From Methylocystis rosea (GTDB lineage: Bacteria; Pseudomonadota; Alphaproteobacteria; Rhizobiales; Beijerinckiaceae): a DNA stretch of 64,000 nt. The notes under the pieces are model-generated. The model did not search any database and was not told where the DNA came from. It was given only the letters and a program-made list of their open reading frames with translations. Position 1 is the first letter of the stretch; every line of letters begins with the position of its first letter. Location of the stretch: NCBI RefSeq assembly GCF_003855495.1, contig NZ_CP034086.1:3385501-3449500 (forward strand), given 5' to 3'. The position numbers were made by a program, and so were the translations under genes. Below, piece by piece: positions 54,568 through 62,000 of this stretch.

Positions 54568-54870
54568 ATGAGCAACATCGTTCGCGACAGTGAAGTTTGT
54601 GAACTGACTGCGCCGCCCGTCTTTTCCTTCGGCGAAAAAGTGAAGGCGAAGCGTACGATCCGCAACGACGGGACATACGCCGGCAAGGAGATCGGCGAGG
54701 TTCTCGCCAAGAAAGGCGAGGAAGGCTACGTCGTCAGCATCGGCACCTTTCTCCAACAATTCTATATCTACGGGATTGAGTTCACCGAAAGCGGCAATCG
54801 CGTCGGCATGAAGCGCAAGGAACTCGAGTCGGCTAATCCGCGCGATGACGTCGATCTCCCGCTGCCTTGA
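54568..54870 (+). CDS. nifZ: NifZ (copy 1)
   Basis: 100 aa. FSFGEKVKAKRTIRNDGTYA, GEVLAKKGEEGYVVSIGTFL and YIYGIEFTESGNRVGMKRKE are the NifZ layout. NifZ acts in maturation of the second P-cluster of NifDK. First gene of a seven-gene operon with two NifA sites. Confidence 0.93.
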   Translation: MSNIVRDSEVCELTAPPVFSFGEKVKAKRTIRNDGTYAGKEIGEVLAKKGEEGYVVSIGTFLQQFYIYGIEFTESGNRVGMKRKELESANPRDDVDLPLP

Positions 54871-54881
54871 GGAGTGTGAAC

Positions 54882-55121
54882 GTGTTCGAACCACGAATGC
54901 CGAAATATCAATGGGGTCAGCGCGTAAAGACGCTCGTCGATCTGGTCAATGATGGAAGTTATCCCGACGAGAAACCGGAGGCGCTGCTCGTCGCCAACGG
55001 CGGTTTGGGCGAAATCGTGCAGGTCGGATCGCATACGGATACGAATACGCCGATCTATCTCGTTGAATTTCCTGACGGCCGTGTCGTCGGTTGTCTCGAG
55101 GAAGAGATCGCGCCCTTGTAA
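54882..55121 (+). CDS. NifZ-like protein (copy 2)
   Basis: 79 aa from GTG 54882, chosen because GGAG lies 7 nt upstream; TTG 54867 would overlap copy 1. KYQWGQRVKTLVDLVNDGSY, LVANGGLGEIVQVG and PIYLVEFPDGRVVGCLEEEI follow the same beta-barrel plan as the preceding gene, shortened. Two consecutive NifZ genes occur in some other diazotrophs. Confidence 0.85.
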   Translation: MFEPRMPKYQWGQRVKTLVDLVNDGSYPDEKPEALLVANGGLGEIVQVGSHTDTNTPIYLVEFPDGRVVGCLEEEIAPL

Positions 55122-55129
55122 GAGGAGCG

Positions 55130-55495
55130 ATGGCGAGCATGCGACCGACGGTCACGACACTCGGTGGGGCCGCGTCGGCTCAGCCGAACGAATTCGACTA
55201 CAAGCGCATCGTGCGCGCCTTGGAACAACGGCGTCGCTACCGCTATGTCACGCCAGTCGTGACGAAAACGGCGAACGGCTATCGCATTCAGAGCCCGTGT
55301 TGTTCGCGGAACGTCGACCCGGACGGCGGCGTCATCGATATCGCCTTAGTGCTCTTCGACGAGCGCAAGGGCAATTGGCGCCTTCTTCGCAAGGACCATG
55401 CAATCGGCGTGTGGGAGCTCGACAGCGAGTTTCCACGTCTTGCTGAGTTGCTCGACCATCTCAAGGAAGACGCCGAGCGGCGCTTCTGGCAGTGA
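55130..55495 (+). CDS. nif-associated protein with SPCCSRN motif
   Basis: 121 aa from ATG 55130 (AGAGGAG upstream). YVTPVVTKTANGYRIQSPCC SRNVDPDGGVIDIALVLFDE is the conserved core, followed by GNWRLLRKDHAIGVWELDSE. I recall close homologues in nif operons of Azotobacter and alphaproteobacteria, labelled only as DUF (possibly DUF3024). The CC pair may bind metal. Function unknown. Confidence 0.75.
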   Translation: MASMRPTVTTLGGAASAQPNEFDYKRIVRALEQRRRYRYVTPVVTKTANGYRIQSPCCSRNVDPDGGVIDIALVLFDERKGNWRLLRKDHAIGVWELDSEFPRLAELLDHLKEDAERRFWQ

Positions 55496-55517
55496 GTTTG
55501 ATCTCGACAGAGGATAG

Positions 55518-55784
55518 ATGATGGCGATCAGCGACGTGGAACTGACGGAGATCGAAAGATTGCTCGGGGCCGAGGCGACGCCGGCGCTTTCGGAGCTGCG
55601 CGCCAAATTCTCCCATCTCTCCTGGACGCGCTGCGACGTGTCGGACGTGCTCGAAACGCCTTTCCGCAGCTTTACGGCCTGCGACGTGCATTTGCTCGAC
55701 GGCGCCGATCATTGCGTGACGGTTACCGACGATCCGGCGCGCGCCACCGGCGTTATCGTCGCCTTCCGGGGGAGTTTGCGATGA
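55518..55784 (+). CDS. small nif-associated protein (DUF6129-like)
   Basis: 88 aa. SDVELTEIERLLGAEATPAL, LRAKFSHLSWTRCDVSDVLE and a beta-rich C-terminus (DVHLLDGADHCVTVTDDPAR). Resembles a small family seen between nifZ and ferredoxin genes in other diazotrophs; DUF number from memory and uncertain. Overlaps the DegT-like start by 4 nt. ATG 55521 is an equal start choice. Confidence 0.7.
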   Translation: MMAISDVELTEIERLLGAEATPALSELRAKFSHLSWTRCDVSDVLETPFRSFTACDVHLLDGADHCVTVTDDPARATGVIVAFRGSLR

Positions 55785-56992
55785 ATGCGCGGGCCGAAGT
55801 GAACGATAAATTCGAAGCGAAGCCGCCTGCGCCCGCTGAGGCATTGGCCGGCGATCTCATTCCGCTCTCTGATCCCGACATCACGCTCGACGACATTGCC
55901 GCCGTCGAGGCGGTGCTGCGCTCCAGCCGCTTGTCCAGCGGCCCGGTGATGGAGGCTTTCGAAGCCGCCTTCGCCGCCTATCTCGGACGCAAATACGCCG
56001 TGGCTGCGCCAAGCGGCACGATGGGGCTGCTGCTCGCGCTCGCCGCGTATGAGATCGGTCCGGGCGACGAAGTGATCGCCTCTCCGCATTCCTTCCGCGA
56101 AACCGTGCATGCGATCGCACTTGCCGGCGCCAAGCCGGTGTTCGCCGACATCGACTATTGGTCTGGCGTCATTGCAAGCGGAAAGATCGAGGCGCTGATC
56201 ACCGACAAAACGCGCGCGATCGTGGCGAGCAACACCAATGGCCATCCGGCGCAATGGGCGGAGCTGCGCGACATCGCAACCAAGCATAGGCTCATCCTGC
56301 TCGAAGATTCCACCGAAGCAATCGGCTCCAAATACAAGGGCGCGCTTGTCGGCACCTTCGGCGACGCGTCGGTGTTCGATTTCTCGCAGCCCGGGCCGCT
56401 GGTCTGCGGCGAAGGCGGGATGGTGGTCACCGACGACATTGACGTCGCGGTGGCGATGCGGCGCTTTCGCGCGCATAGACCGAGCGAGCGAGCATCGGTC
56501 GTGGTGGGCTCCAGCGCGCCCTATCAGGCGGCGATGAGCGACATGAGCGCGGCGCTGGGCATGGCGCAGCTGCGAAGGCTCGAAGAAATTCTCGAGAAGC
56601 GTAAGCTCATCGAGCACTACTACTTTAAGCACGTCAAATCCTTCGAAGGCATCAAAGATCCCTTCATCGGGCCAGAAGTCGACGAGGTGCACTGGTTTCT
56701 TTACGTCGTTCATCTCGGCACACGCTTCAGCAAATCCAGCCGCGACTCGATCGTCGAGGATTTGCTGGTCGAAAAGGTGGAAGCCGCCGCTTACAGCAAT
56801 CCCTTGCATACGCAGCGGCGCTATTTCGACTACGGCTATCGTCGCGGCAGTTTTCTCGTCGCCGAAAAGGTATCGGACCGCGCCGTCGCGATGCCTTTCC
56901 ACGTCCATCTGCAAGAGCGCCAAATCGCTTTCATCGTGCAGACGATGAAGGAGGCGTCGATCAATGTCGGCGCGGGGGCCGCCATTTACTAA
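55781..56992 (+). CDS. DegT/DnrJ/EryC1-like aminotransferase homologue lacking the PLP lysine
   Basis: 403 aa from ATG 55781. Fold type I DegT layout: SRLSSGPVMEAFEAAFAAYL, AAPSGTMGLLLALAAYEIGP GDEVI, LLEDSTEAIGSKYKGALVGT FGDASV. The lysine site, normally FSFhptKnlttGEGG, reads VFDFSQPGPLVCGEGGMVV, with Gly205 where Lys should be. So it should not act as an aminotransferase; some DegT relatives without Lys bind sugar nucleotides or have other chemistry. Sixth position gives it full nif-operon context. Confidence 0.78.
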   Translation: MNARAEVNDKFEAKPPAPAEALAGDLIPLSDPDITLDDIAAVEAVLRSSRLSSGPVMEAFEAAFAAYLGRKYAVAAPSGTMGLLLALAAYEIGPGDEVIASPHSFRETVHAIALAGAKPVFADIDYWSGVIASGKIEALITDKTRAIVASNTNGHPAQWAELRDIATKHRLILLEDSTEAIGSKYKGALVGTFGDASVFDFSQPGPLVCGEGGMVVTDDIDVAVAMRRFRAHRPSERASVVVGSSAPYQAAMSDMSAALGMAQLRRLEEILEKRKLIEHYYFKHVKSFEGIKDPFIGPEVDEVHWFLYVVHLGTRFSKSSRDSIVEDLLVEKVEAAAYSNPLHTQRRYFDYGYRRGSFLVAEKVSDRAVAMPFHVHLQERQIAFIVQTMKEASINVGAGAAIY

Positions 56993-57021
56993 TCGTCTAG
57001 ATCCCAACCAGGAGTATCGAA

Positions 57022-57330
57022 ATGCCGACCGTAACCATCATGCCCTCCGGAAAGACGGTGGACGCCGCCGAGGGCGCAACCTTGCTGCAGATCATCATGT
57101 CGAGCGGCGAGGAGATCAATCACAAGTGCGAAGGAAAAGCGCAATGCGGCTCTTGCCACATCTACGTGCATGAAGGCCGCAAGGGCATTTCGAAGATCGC
57201 GCGCGAAGAGAACGAAAGGCTCGACACCATCGTTGGCATCGGCTCGAAGTCCCGCCTGGCGTGCCAGGCGAAGATCCTCGGCACGGAAAATGTCAAGGTC
57301 GAACTGCTCGGCTTTGCGTCGGGCCTATAA
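57022..57330 (+). CDS. nif-linked 2Fe-2S ferredoxin (FdxD-like)
   Basis: 102 aa. Cys36, 42, 45 and 81 give C-X5-C-X2-C-X35-C (HKCEGKAQCGSCHIYV, SRLACQAK). Adrenodoxin-fold ferredoxin; similar proteins close to nif genes in Rhodobacter (FdxD) protect or feed nitrogenase. 29 bp after the DegT-like gene in the nifZ operon. Confidence 0.87.
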   Translation: MPTVTIMPSGKTVDAAEGATLLQIIMSSGEEINHKCEGKAQCGSCHIYVHEGRKGISKIAREENERLDTIVGIGSKSRLACQAKILGTENVKVELLGFASGL

Positions 57331-57344
57331 GGGAGGGGGGAGAA

Positions 57345-57575
57345 ATGTCTTCCGACATCGTCATGCTTCATGTTCGCTTTGCGCCTGACGGCGGCGTCGT
57401 TGAAATCAGCGAGCGGCCGACGCCGAATTCCGCGCAGGCCTGGTTCGACTGGGTCAGCCTGAACGCGCCCGACGCCTATCAGGCGCTTTCCGGCGGTCGT
57501 GGCGTGTTCCGTCTGACGCGCGACAAGCTCGAAGAACTGCGCGCGAGCATCGCCGCCAACAATGCGGCGGCCTGA
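57345..57575 (+). CDS. 76-aa protein ending the nifZ operon
   Basis: 76 aa, ATG 57345 with a strong AGGGGGGAG upstream. IVMLHVRFAPDGGVVEISER P and AWFDWVSLNAPDAYQALSGG followed by a charged helix. No family recognised. Last gene before a hairpin at 57603; 14 bp after the ferredoxin. Confidence 0.65.
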   Translation: MSSDIVMLHVRFAPDGGVVEISERPTPNSAQAWFDWVSLNAPDAYQALSGGRGVFRLTRDKLEELRASIAANNAAA

Positions 57576-57602
57576 TTTGGCCCATCGCGTCGCGTAAAAG
57601 GA

Positions 57603-57634
57603 TCCCTTCCGCGAAGGACGTATTGCGGAAGGGA
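57603..57634. terminator. hairpin between converging genes
   Basis: Perfect 10-bp arms TCCCTTCCGC / GCGGAAGGGA with a 12-nt loop. Only weak T runs on either side; likely ends the nifZ operon and the minus-strand gene at 57644. Confidence 0.55.
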
Positions 57635-57643
57635 AGCTTGGTT

Positions 57644-57925
57644 TCAGGTCAGGAAGGTTTCGGCGAAACGGGCGCGCTTTTCGGCCGTGTCGAGCCCATT
57701 GGCGATGGGCCACTTATTGTCGTAAAATAATGAATTGACGGCGCGGCTGACTTCCTTGCCGCGCAAATACCAACGCACCACGCCATCGGGAAAAATCACC
57801 GCGGGGCCGTCTTCGCGATGGACGATGCCGTCTTCGACGCTGATGTGCGTCCCGGCGTAGAGGTAGCAGCCGGCAAGGCGCGAAAGATCGTCTTGATTGC
57901 GTTCGTCAACCTGGAGCATGACCAC
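57644..57925 (-). CDS. unknown 93-aa protein
   Basis: 93 aa. HISVEDGIVHREDGPAVIFP DGVVRWYLRGKEVSRAVNSL resembles short repeated motifs (H-R-x-D-G-P-A) of the MORN-like hydrophilic repeat type seen in phage and bacterial hypotheticals. No defined function. Divergent from a Rieske gene; only a weak sigma54-like element (57964-57979) lies on this strand. Confidence 0.55.
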   Translation of the reverse strand: MVMLQVDERNQDDLSRLAGCYLYAGTHISVEDGIVHREDGPAVIFPDGVVRWYLRGKEVSRAVNSLFYDNKWPIANGLDTAEKRARFAETFLT

Positions 57926-57990
57926 TTTTCGCCTCCGCTGAAAGCCTTCGACCTCTACGACGAAGCAATAATCGCGCTTGGCGCAGGGTT

Positions 57991-58006
57991 CGGCAAGAAT
58001 AATGCT
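57991..58006 (+). promoter_or_regulatory. candidate sigma54 promoter of Rieske copy 2
   Basis: CGGCAAGAATAATGCT: GGCA and TGCT kept with correct spacing, two mismatches. Start ~58017, long leader to ATG 58133. Confidence 0.45.
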
Positions 58007-58132
58007 TGTTCGCGCCCTGGACGCGGCGCGAGGAAGATTGTTGTCTTTCAGACACTATCGCGCGCTGAAATTTCCGCTCTCGCGCGCGATGCGCCTACGC
58101 GGGAGTGGATAGACGACTACGGGGATTTTGGC

Positions 58133-58573
58133 ATGCAGGGCGATGTGAGTCTCTATGTCATTTGCGCGCTCGACAGTCTGGAGCGCGGCCAAGCGGCGCC
58201 TTTCAGCCTGTCGCGCGTCACGGATGAAGGAGAAACGCGCCCCTTTTCGATTTTCGTCGTTCGGACCGAAAACGATCAATGCGTGGGTTATGTAAACATC
58301 TGCCCGCACCAAGGCTCCTGGCTCAACATCGGCGATGGCAAATTTTTTAGCGAGGACGGTCAAAGATTGCGTTGCGGCAGGCACAAGGCCGAATTCGACG
58401 TCGAGACGGGTGTGTGCGTCACGGGGCCGTGCGTGGATAAAATGATCGAGCCCGTCGCGCTCGTCGTCATGGATGGCGATGTGTGCCTGTGTGGCGTCAA
58501 ACTCGCCGAAGAAGAGATTTCCGACGACGACGATCTGGACGAAACGATGGAGATCATGATCCATCCAGGCTGA
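58133..58573 (+). CDS. Rieske-type 2Fe-2S protein (copy 2)
   Basis: 146 aa from ATG 58133. LYVICALDSLERGQAAPFSL, FVVRTENDQCVGYVNICPHQ and LRCGRHKAEFDVETGVCVTG give the CPHQ/CGRH ligand set. Acidic C-terminus (EEEISDDDDLDETMEI). No anchor. Clear paralogue of copies at 49604 and 60502, all sharing an unusual tail V-x-L-A-E-E/D before the acidic end. Electron transfer to an unknown partner. Confidence 0.87.
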   Translation: MQGDVSLYVICALDSLERGQAAPFSLSRVTDEGETRPFSIFVVRTENDQCVGYVNICPHQGSWLNIGDGKFFSEDGQRLRCGRHKAEFDVETGVCVTGPCVDKMIEPVALVVMDGDVCLCGVKLAEEEISDDDDLDETMEIMIHPG

Positions 58574-58608
58574 GTGGCGCAGCGGATGGTACGTATGAAA
58601 GGCGCACG

Positions 58609-58776
58609 ATGACCGTGGCTGAATTGATCGTGAAATTGGCGGAGTTGCCGCAGGAGGCCGTGGTGCTGATCGACAGCGACGGCGGGCTTTCTCGCGTCAG
58701 CGGATTGGACTTCGTCGAGGGCCAAGGTCCGGGCGCGCCGGCGGAAGTCATCCTCGCGCCGAGTCTCGACGAATGA
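58609..58776 (+). CDS. 55-aa protein
   Basis: 55 aa from ATG 58609: TVAELIVKLAELPQEAVVLI DSDGGLSRVSGLDFVE. Similar wording occurs in many small unrelated hypotheticals (helix, then VVLxDSDGG). 35 bp after the Rieske gene, probably cotranscribed. No function can be given. Confidence 0.55.
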   Translation: MTVAELIVKLAELPQEAVVLIDSDGGLSRVSGLDFVEGQGPGAPAEVILAPSLDE

Positions 58777-58806
58777 AGGTTGGCCTCCCGGCTTTCGCCT
58801 GAGCCT

Positions 58807-59073
58807 TCACTCGGGGGCCGCTGAAGGCTCTCCGTGCAGCGGTATCCCAAAGAATGCCTCGTCGTCGCCGCCCCATGCCTTATGCAGCGCGAAAGCTTCG
58901 CGCCACCGGATTTGCTCCGCTTCCGTCGCCGCGCGATGGGTCACTTTCCCGGCTGGCTTTTCGGCGAGAAGAAACGCCTTACCGTTGCGCAAGAATCGAT
59001 TGAGATCCTTCGTGTCGATCGGGCGGACGACGCAGCGCGGGTCTTCATCGATCAGAATGGTCGTCGGCAGCAT
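58807..59073 (-). CDS. unknown 88-aa protein (sigma54-linked pair, second gene)
   Basis: 88 aa. TTILIDEDPRCVVRPIDTKD LNRFLRNGKAFLLAEKPAGK, then EAEQIRWREAFALHKAWGGD. No recognised family. 24 bp downstream of the 80-aa gene on the same strand and behind the same sigma54 promoter. Confidence 0.6.
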   Translation of the reverse strand: MLPTTILIDEDPRCVVRPIDTKDLNRFLRNGKAFLLAEKPAGKVTHRAATEAEQIRWREAFALHKAWGGDDEAFFGIPLHGEPSAAPE

Positions 59074-59097
59074 GAGCGCAGCTCCCGTTGCGATGGA

Positions 59098-59340
59098 TCA
59101 AAAACCTTCCGCCTTGCTTCCCCAGGGATGCGAACCGGGGACCAGCGAGGCCTTGATACCCGCCTTTTCGATATCGGCGAGGGTTTTGTAATAGGTGCCT
59201 TCATGCATGAGCGCACCGCTCTTGGTCATGATCGCCACATAGCGCGCCACTGTGTCGGCTTCGCATAAATAGCCGCCGCCTGGATCGCTCGTGCTGCGCG
59301 CGTTGCCGTCCCAGTCGATGAAAAAGCCTTCGTCAGCCAT
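59098..59340 (-). CDS. unknown 80-aa protein (sigma54-linked pair, first gene)
   Basis: 80 aa from ATG 59340, fixed by the sigma54 promoter ~44 bp upstream. ADEGFFIDWDGNARSTSDPG GGYLCEADTVARYVAIM and LMHEGTYYKTLADIEKAGIK. No family recognised. Its promoter is one of the better sigma54 matches in the window, making it a firm nif-regulon candidate. Confidence 0.65.
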   Translation of the reverse strand: MADEGFFIDWDGNARSTSDPGGGYLCEADTVARYVAIMTKSGALMHEGTYYKTLADIEKAGIKASLVPGSHPWGSKAEGF

Positions 59341-59383
59341 GTTTCCTCTCGCGTTGATGTTTGAATCCCTCACTCGGGAAGGC

Positions 59384-59399
59384 AGCAAGTTTCTTGCCA
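59384..59399 (-). promoter_or_regulatory. sigma54 promoter of the 80-aa/88-aa pair
   Basis: Minus strand TGGCAAGAAACTTGCT: one mismatch (A for C at position 6). Start ~59373, 33-nt leader. Confidence 0.75.
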
Positions 59400-59418
59400 A
59401 TGCCTTCGGCGCTGCAGC

Positions 59419-59434
59419 GGGAACGAGACTTGCT
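59419..59434 (+). promoter_or_regulatory. sigma54 promoter of the GNAT-like gene
   Basis: GGGAACGAGACTTGCT: GG, ACG and TTGCT kept. Start ~59445, 46 nt before GTG 59491. Divergent from the element at 59384. Confidence 0.6.
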
Positions 59435-59490
59435 TGCAAAAGGCATGTTCGCGCGCAATGCACGCAAGCGCGCAATCGAAGGAGAAGCAG

Positions 59491-59973
59491 GTGGCTGACC
59501 TCGCGCATAGAAATGCATCGCTTGACGACATGAAAGACCTTTGGGCCTTGATGCGGCAAACGGCTGCCGACATTCCGTGTTCGATCGAAAGCGAAAGCGA
59601 TCAGGAGCGGGCGCTGACGGAAATCATGAAGTGCTGCACGGCCGAATTCTCGCCGGTTATTCTCGATGCGAAGCGTAATGTCGTCGGGGCCTTGCTCGCG
59701 CGTCGCGATGAACTCGATTGGGGTCTGCGCAACATTGAAACAATCAACGTCTCGCTGGCGGCGGTGTCCGCCGACCATCGCGACAACGGCGCATTCAAAG
59801 TGCTGATCGACGCGATATTGAAGCGCAATGCGCCGGTCTATGTCGAAGTGAAAGCCGGCGACGCGCAGGGGTTAGCTGCGGAACTCAAAGGCTGCGGCTT
59901 CTCCTTGACGAAGACGGAAGAGGGCGCAGAACTCTACAAATGGGAGCCGATGGCGGAAGCCAAAGCCGCCTGA
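59491..59973 (+). CDS. GNAT-fold-like protein, nif-regulon candidate
   Basis: 160 aa from GTG 59491, supported by GGAG six nt upstream and by the sigma54 element; a longer frame reaches 59434. SLDDMKDLWALMRQTAADIP at the N-terminus, FSPVILDAKRNVVGALLARR, INVSLAAVSADHRDNGAFKV LIDAIL and LAAELKGCGFSLTKTEEG follow the strand-helix order of GNAT acetyltransferases, but the acetyl-CoA loop (RxxGxG/A) is only partly kept as HRDNGA. Assignment by fold impression only. Confidence 0.55.
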   Translation: MADLAHRNASLDDMKDLWALMRQTAADIPCSIESESDQERALTEIMKCCTAEFSPVILDAKRNVVGALLARRDELDWGLRNIETINVSLAAVSADHRDNGAFKVLIDAILKRNAPVYVEVKAGDAQGLAAELKGCGFSLTKTEEGAELYKWEPMAEAKAA

Positions 59974-60016
59974 GATCGCTTTCCAAGCGTGGTGCGGGCG
60001 CGTCTCGCGCCGCGCT

Positions 60017-60340
60017 CTAGGCGCTCTCGTCTTGCGCTCCATAATCGGCGTAGGCTTTTTCCAGCAAGGCGACACAGGTCTTCAGACGCTGATACTCCGC
60101 CTTGTCGACCAGGACATTCTCCGCATCCGACGCCGGGCCAGGCGTCGGCGGCTTGGTGGCCTGGATCGCCTCGAACATGGCGGCTTGCAGGCGGAAGATG
60201 CGTTCGCTGGCGCGTTCGAGATAAGGTAGCGGATTGGCGCGAATATTCGCCTCATGCAGCGCGTCGAGTTCCAGCAATTGGCCGAAGCGCCGCTCCGTGA
60301 GGCGGTTCGACAAGCCGAAATCATGTTCGATGACGCTCAT
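60017..60340 (-). CDS. unknown helical 107-aa protein
   Basis: 107 aa. RRFGQLLELDALHEANIRAN PLPYLERASERIFRLQAAMF EAIQA, then a Pro-rich turn and a second helix (YQRLKTCVALLEKAYADYG). Predicted all-helical; no family recognised. Divergent from Rieske copy 3, with no sigma54 element found on its strand. Confidence 0.6.
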   Translation of the reverse strand: MSVIEHDFGLSNRLTERRFGQLLELDALHEANIRANPLPYLERASERIFRLQAAMFEAIQATKPPTPGPASDAENVLVDKAEYQRLKTCVALLEKAYADYGAQDESA

Positions 60341-60420
60341 GATCGTCGCTCCTTGTTGGCCGGATCTATTGGCCAGAAGTATTGATGGGCTTCAATTCTT
60401 GCATCACAGCGCGCAACGCA

Positions 60421-60436
60421 TGGCTCGTCAATTGCA
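60421..60436 (+). promoter_or_regulatory. sigma54 promoter of Rieske copy 3
   Basis: TGGCTCGTCAATTGCA: a single mismatch (T for A). Start ~60447, ~55-nt leader to ATG 60502. Confidence 0.8.
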
Positions 60437-60501
60437 CGGGCAGGGCGCGTCGCTGAGACAGCGTGGTTTTGCAAGGCGCGCGCCAAACGAGGAGCCGGCG
60501 G

Positions 60502-60930
60502 ATGAACGAACTCTATGCGATTTGTCAAACGGGGGAGATCGAAGACGGCGACGCCACGGGCTTCATTTTGATGCGGATCGAGGAGACCGGCGAGCCAAAG
60601 CCCTGGCCGATCCTGATCACGCGCAAAGGCAACAATTTCTATGGTTTCGAGAACGCCTGTCCGCATAAGGGCGAGCGTCTCGACGCGGAGGCAGGGCATT
60701 TTCTCGATGAAGAGGGGAATTTCCTCACCTGCGGCCATCACCAGGCGCAGTTCGATCTCGACACGGGGCATTGCTTCATCGGTCCCTGCCAGGGCAAGAA
60801 GTTGCAATCCATTCAAATCGTCATTGACGACGGCGACGTTTGCCTCACCGGCGTGGAGCTCGCGGAGGAGGATGGGTTGGGTCTCGAAGAGCCGGACGAG
60901 GCTCCCGAAGTCATGATCACGTCTGACTGA
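60502..60930 (+). CDS. Rieske-type 2Fe-2S protein (copy 3)
   Basis: 142 aa from ATG 60502. FENACPHKGERLD and LTCGHHQAQFDLDTGHCFIG supply the CPHK/CGHH ligands. IVIDDGDVCLTGVELAEEDG and acidic tail as in the other two copies. Cytoplasmic. Its sigma54 promoter is the best of the three Rieske promoters, so a function during nitrogen fixation is likely. Confidence 0.88.
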   Translation: MNELYAICQTGEIEDGDATGFILMRIEETGEPKPWPILITRKGNNFYGFENACPHKGERLDAEAGHFLDEEGNFLTCGHHQAQFDLDTGHCFIGPCQGKKLQSIQIVIDDGDVCLTGVELAEEDGLGLEEPDEAPEVMITSD

Positions 60931-61148
60931 GGCAAGACCGCAGCTTCGTGAGTGTCTTGACGGAGCGTTCGAGAAGGCGCCGCCTTCCTGCCTCACATCG
61001 GTGACAATGCGCGGAGGTTTGCGATGTTTCAAACCATCCGCGCAACGACGAACCCTTCCTCGCCAATCTCGTAATCAAAAGCTTGTCTGACGCTTGACGT
61101 TGGACAATGGCGCCGCATGCGCCAAGGCGCTTGCGGCGAAGCGCGTCC

Positions 61149-61862
61149 TCACGCGTCCGGCGGACCCATGTCGTCGCCGCTCTTCTTCTTTTTCTTGTCG
61201 ACCTTGGCCTGCGCATAGGAGCCGGAGTTCTTCAGCGCGATCGGCTTCTGACCCTCGACATATTGCGAGATCCAAAACAACGTGCGCTCGCGCGCCGATT
61301 GCGCGGCGGCTTCGTTGAAACTCTCCGCGGCGTCGAAATTGAAGCCGTTGCGGGCTTCGGGATAGGAGAAGGCGCTTACGTCGGGTCGTTGGGCGCGAAA
61401 TTGGACGATTTCTTCCATCGGCAACGACGGATCATTTTCAGGCAGGTGCAGCAGCGTCGGAATTTTCCGCTTCACCCAGCGTTCCTCTGAAATTCCGGCC
61501 GGATAATAGCTGATCGCACAGGCGACGTCGCTGAGGCTATTGGCAGAAACATAGGCGAGATAGCCGCCCCAATCATAGCCGACGATCGCCACCTTGCCGA
61601 CGCCCTTGACGGCGTCGACAGTAGCCTGAATGTCCTGCAGGGCCGTCGTGACGGAAGGACCGTCGCTCTCGCCTTCCTGAGACGCAAGCGCGGGCGCGAT
61701 CGCGACATAACCCTCAGCCGCGAAGCTTTCGACTTCCTTTTGCAGATGTGGGGTGACGCCGTAAACGTCCGGCAGCACGACGACGGCGCCCTTGGGAGCC
61801 TCAGCGGGTTCGGCTCGATAGGCGGAAAAACTGCGTCCGTCTCCGGAAGTAAGTTCGATCAT
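61149..61862 (-). CDS. dienelactone-hydrolase-family protein with Asp at the nucleophile
   Basis: 237 aa alpha/beta hydrolase: AVVVLPDVYGVTPHLQKEVE, FAAEGYVAIAPAL, IVGYDWGGYLAYVSA, PTLLHLPENDPSLPMEEI. The DLH nucleophile elbow GFCWGG reads GYDWGG with Asp97 for Cys. Other hydrolases do use Asp, so it may be active on a different substrate or inactive. C-terminal Lys-rich tail (KKKKKSGDD). 138 bp downstream of sufT on the same strand. Confidence 0.78.
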   Translation of the reverse strand: MIELTSGDGRSFSAYRAEPAEAPKGAVVVLPDVYGVTPHLQKEVESFAAEGYVAIAPALASQEGESDGPSVTTALQDIQATVDAVKGVGKVAIVGYDWGGYLAYVSANSLSDVACAISYYPAGISEERWVKRKIPTLLHLPENDPSLPMEEIVQFRAQRPDVSAFSYPEARNGFNFDAAESFNEAAAQSARERTLFWISQYVEGQKPIALKNSGSYAQAKVDKKKKKSGDDMGPPDA

Positions 61863-62000
61863 GACGGCCTCGATGTGCAGGAAGATTACGGAAGCTCTCG
61901 AAGAGAGACGGCGGAATCATCTCACGCCTGCACATCCCGTTGCGAATATCATGCCTGCATGACGAGACGCATCGTTCGACGTCTTGCCGAGCGACTCGGC

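Noticed and set aside
60931..61148. Possible small gene or NifA site downstream of Rieske copy 3
   Set aside because: TGT-N10-ACG near 61083 has a mismatch and no open frame looks real.
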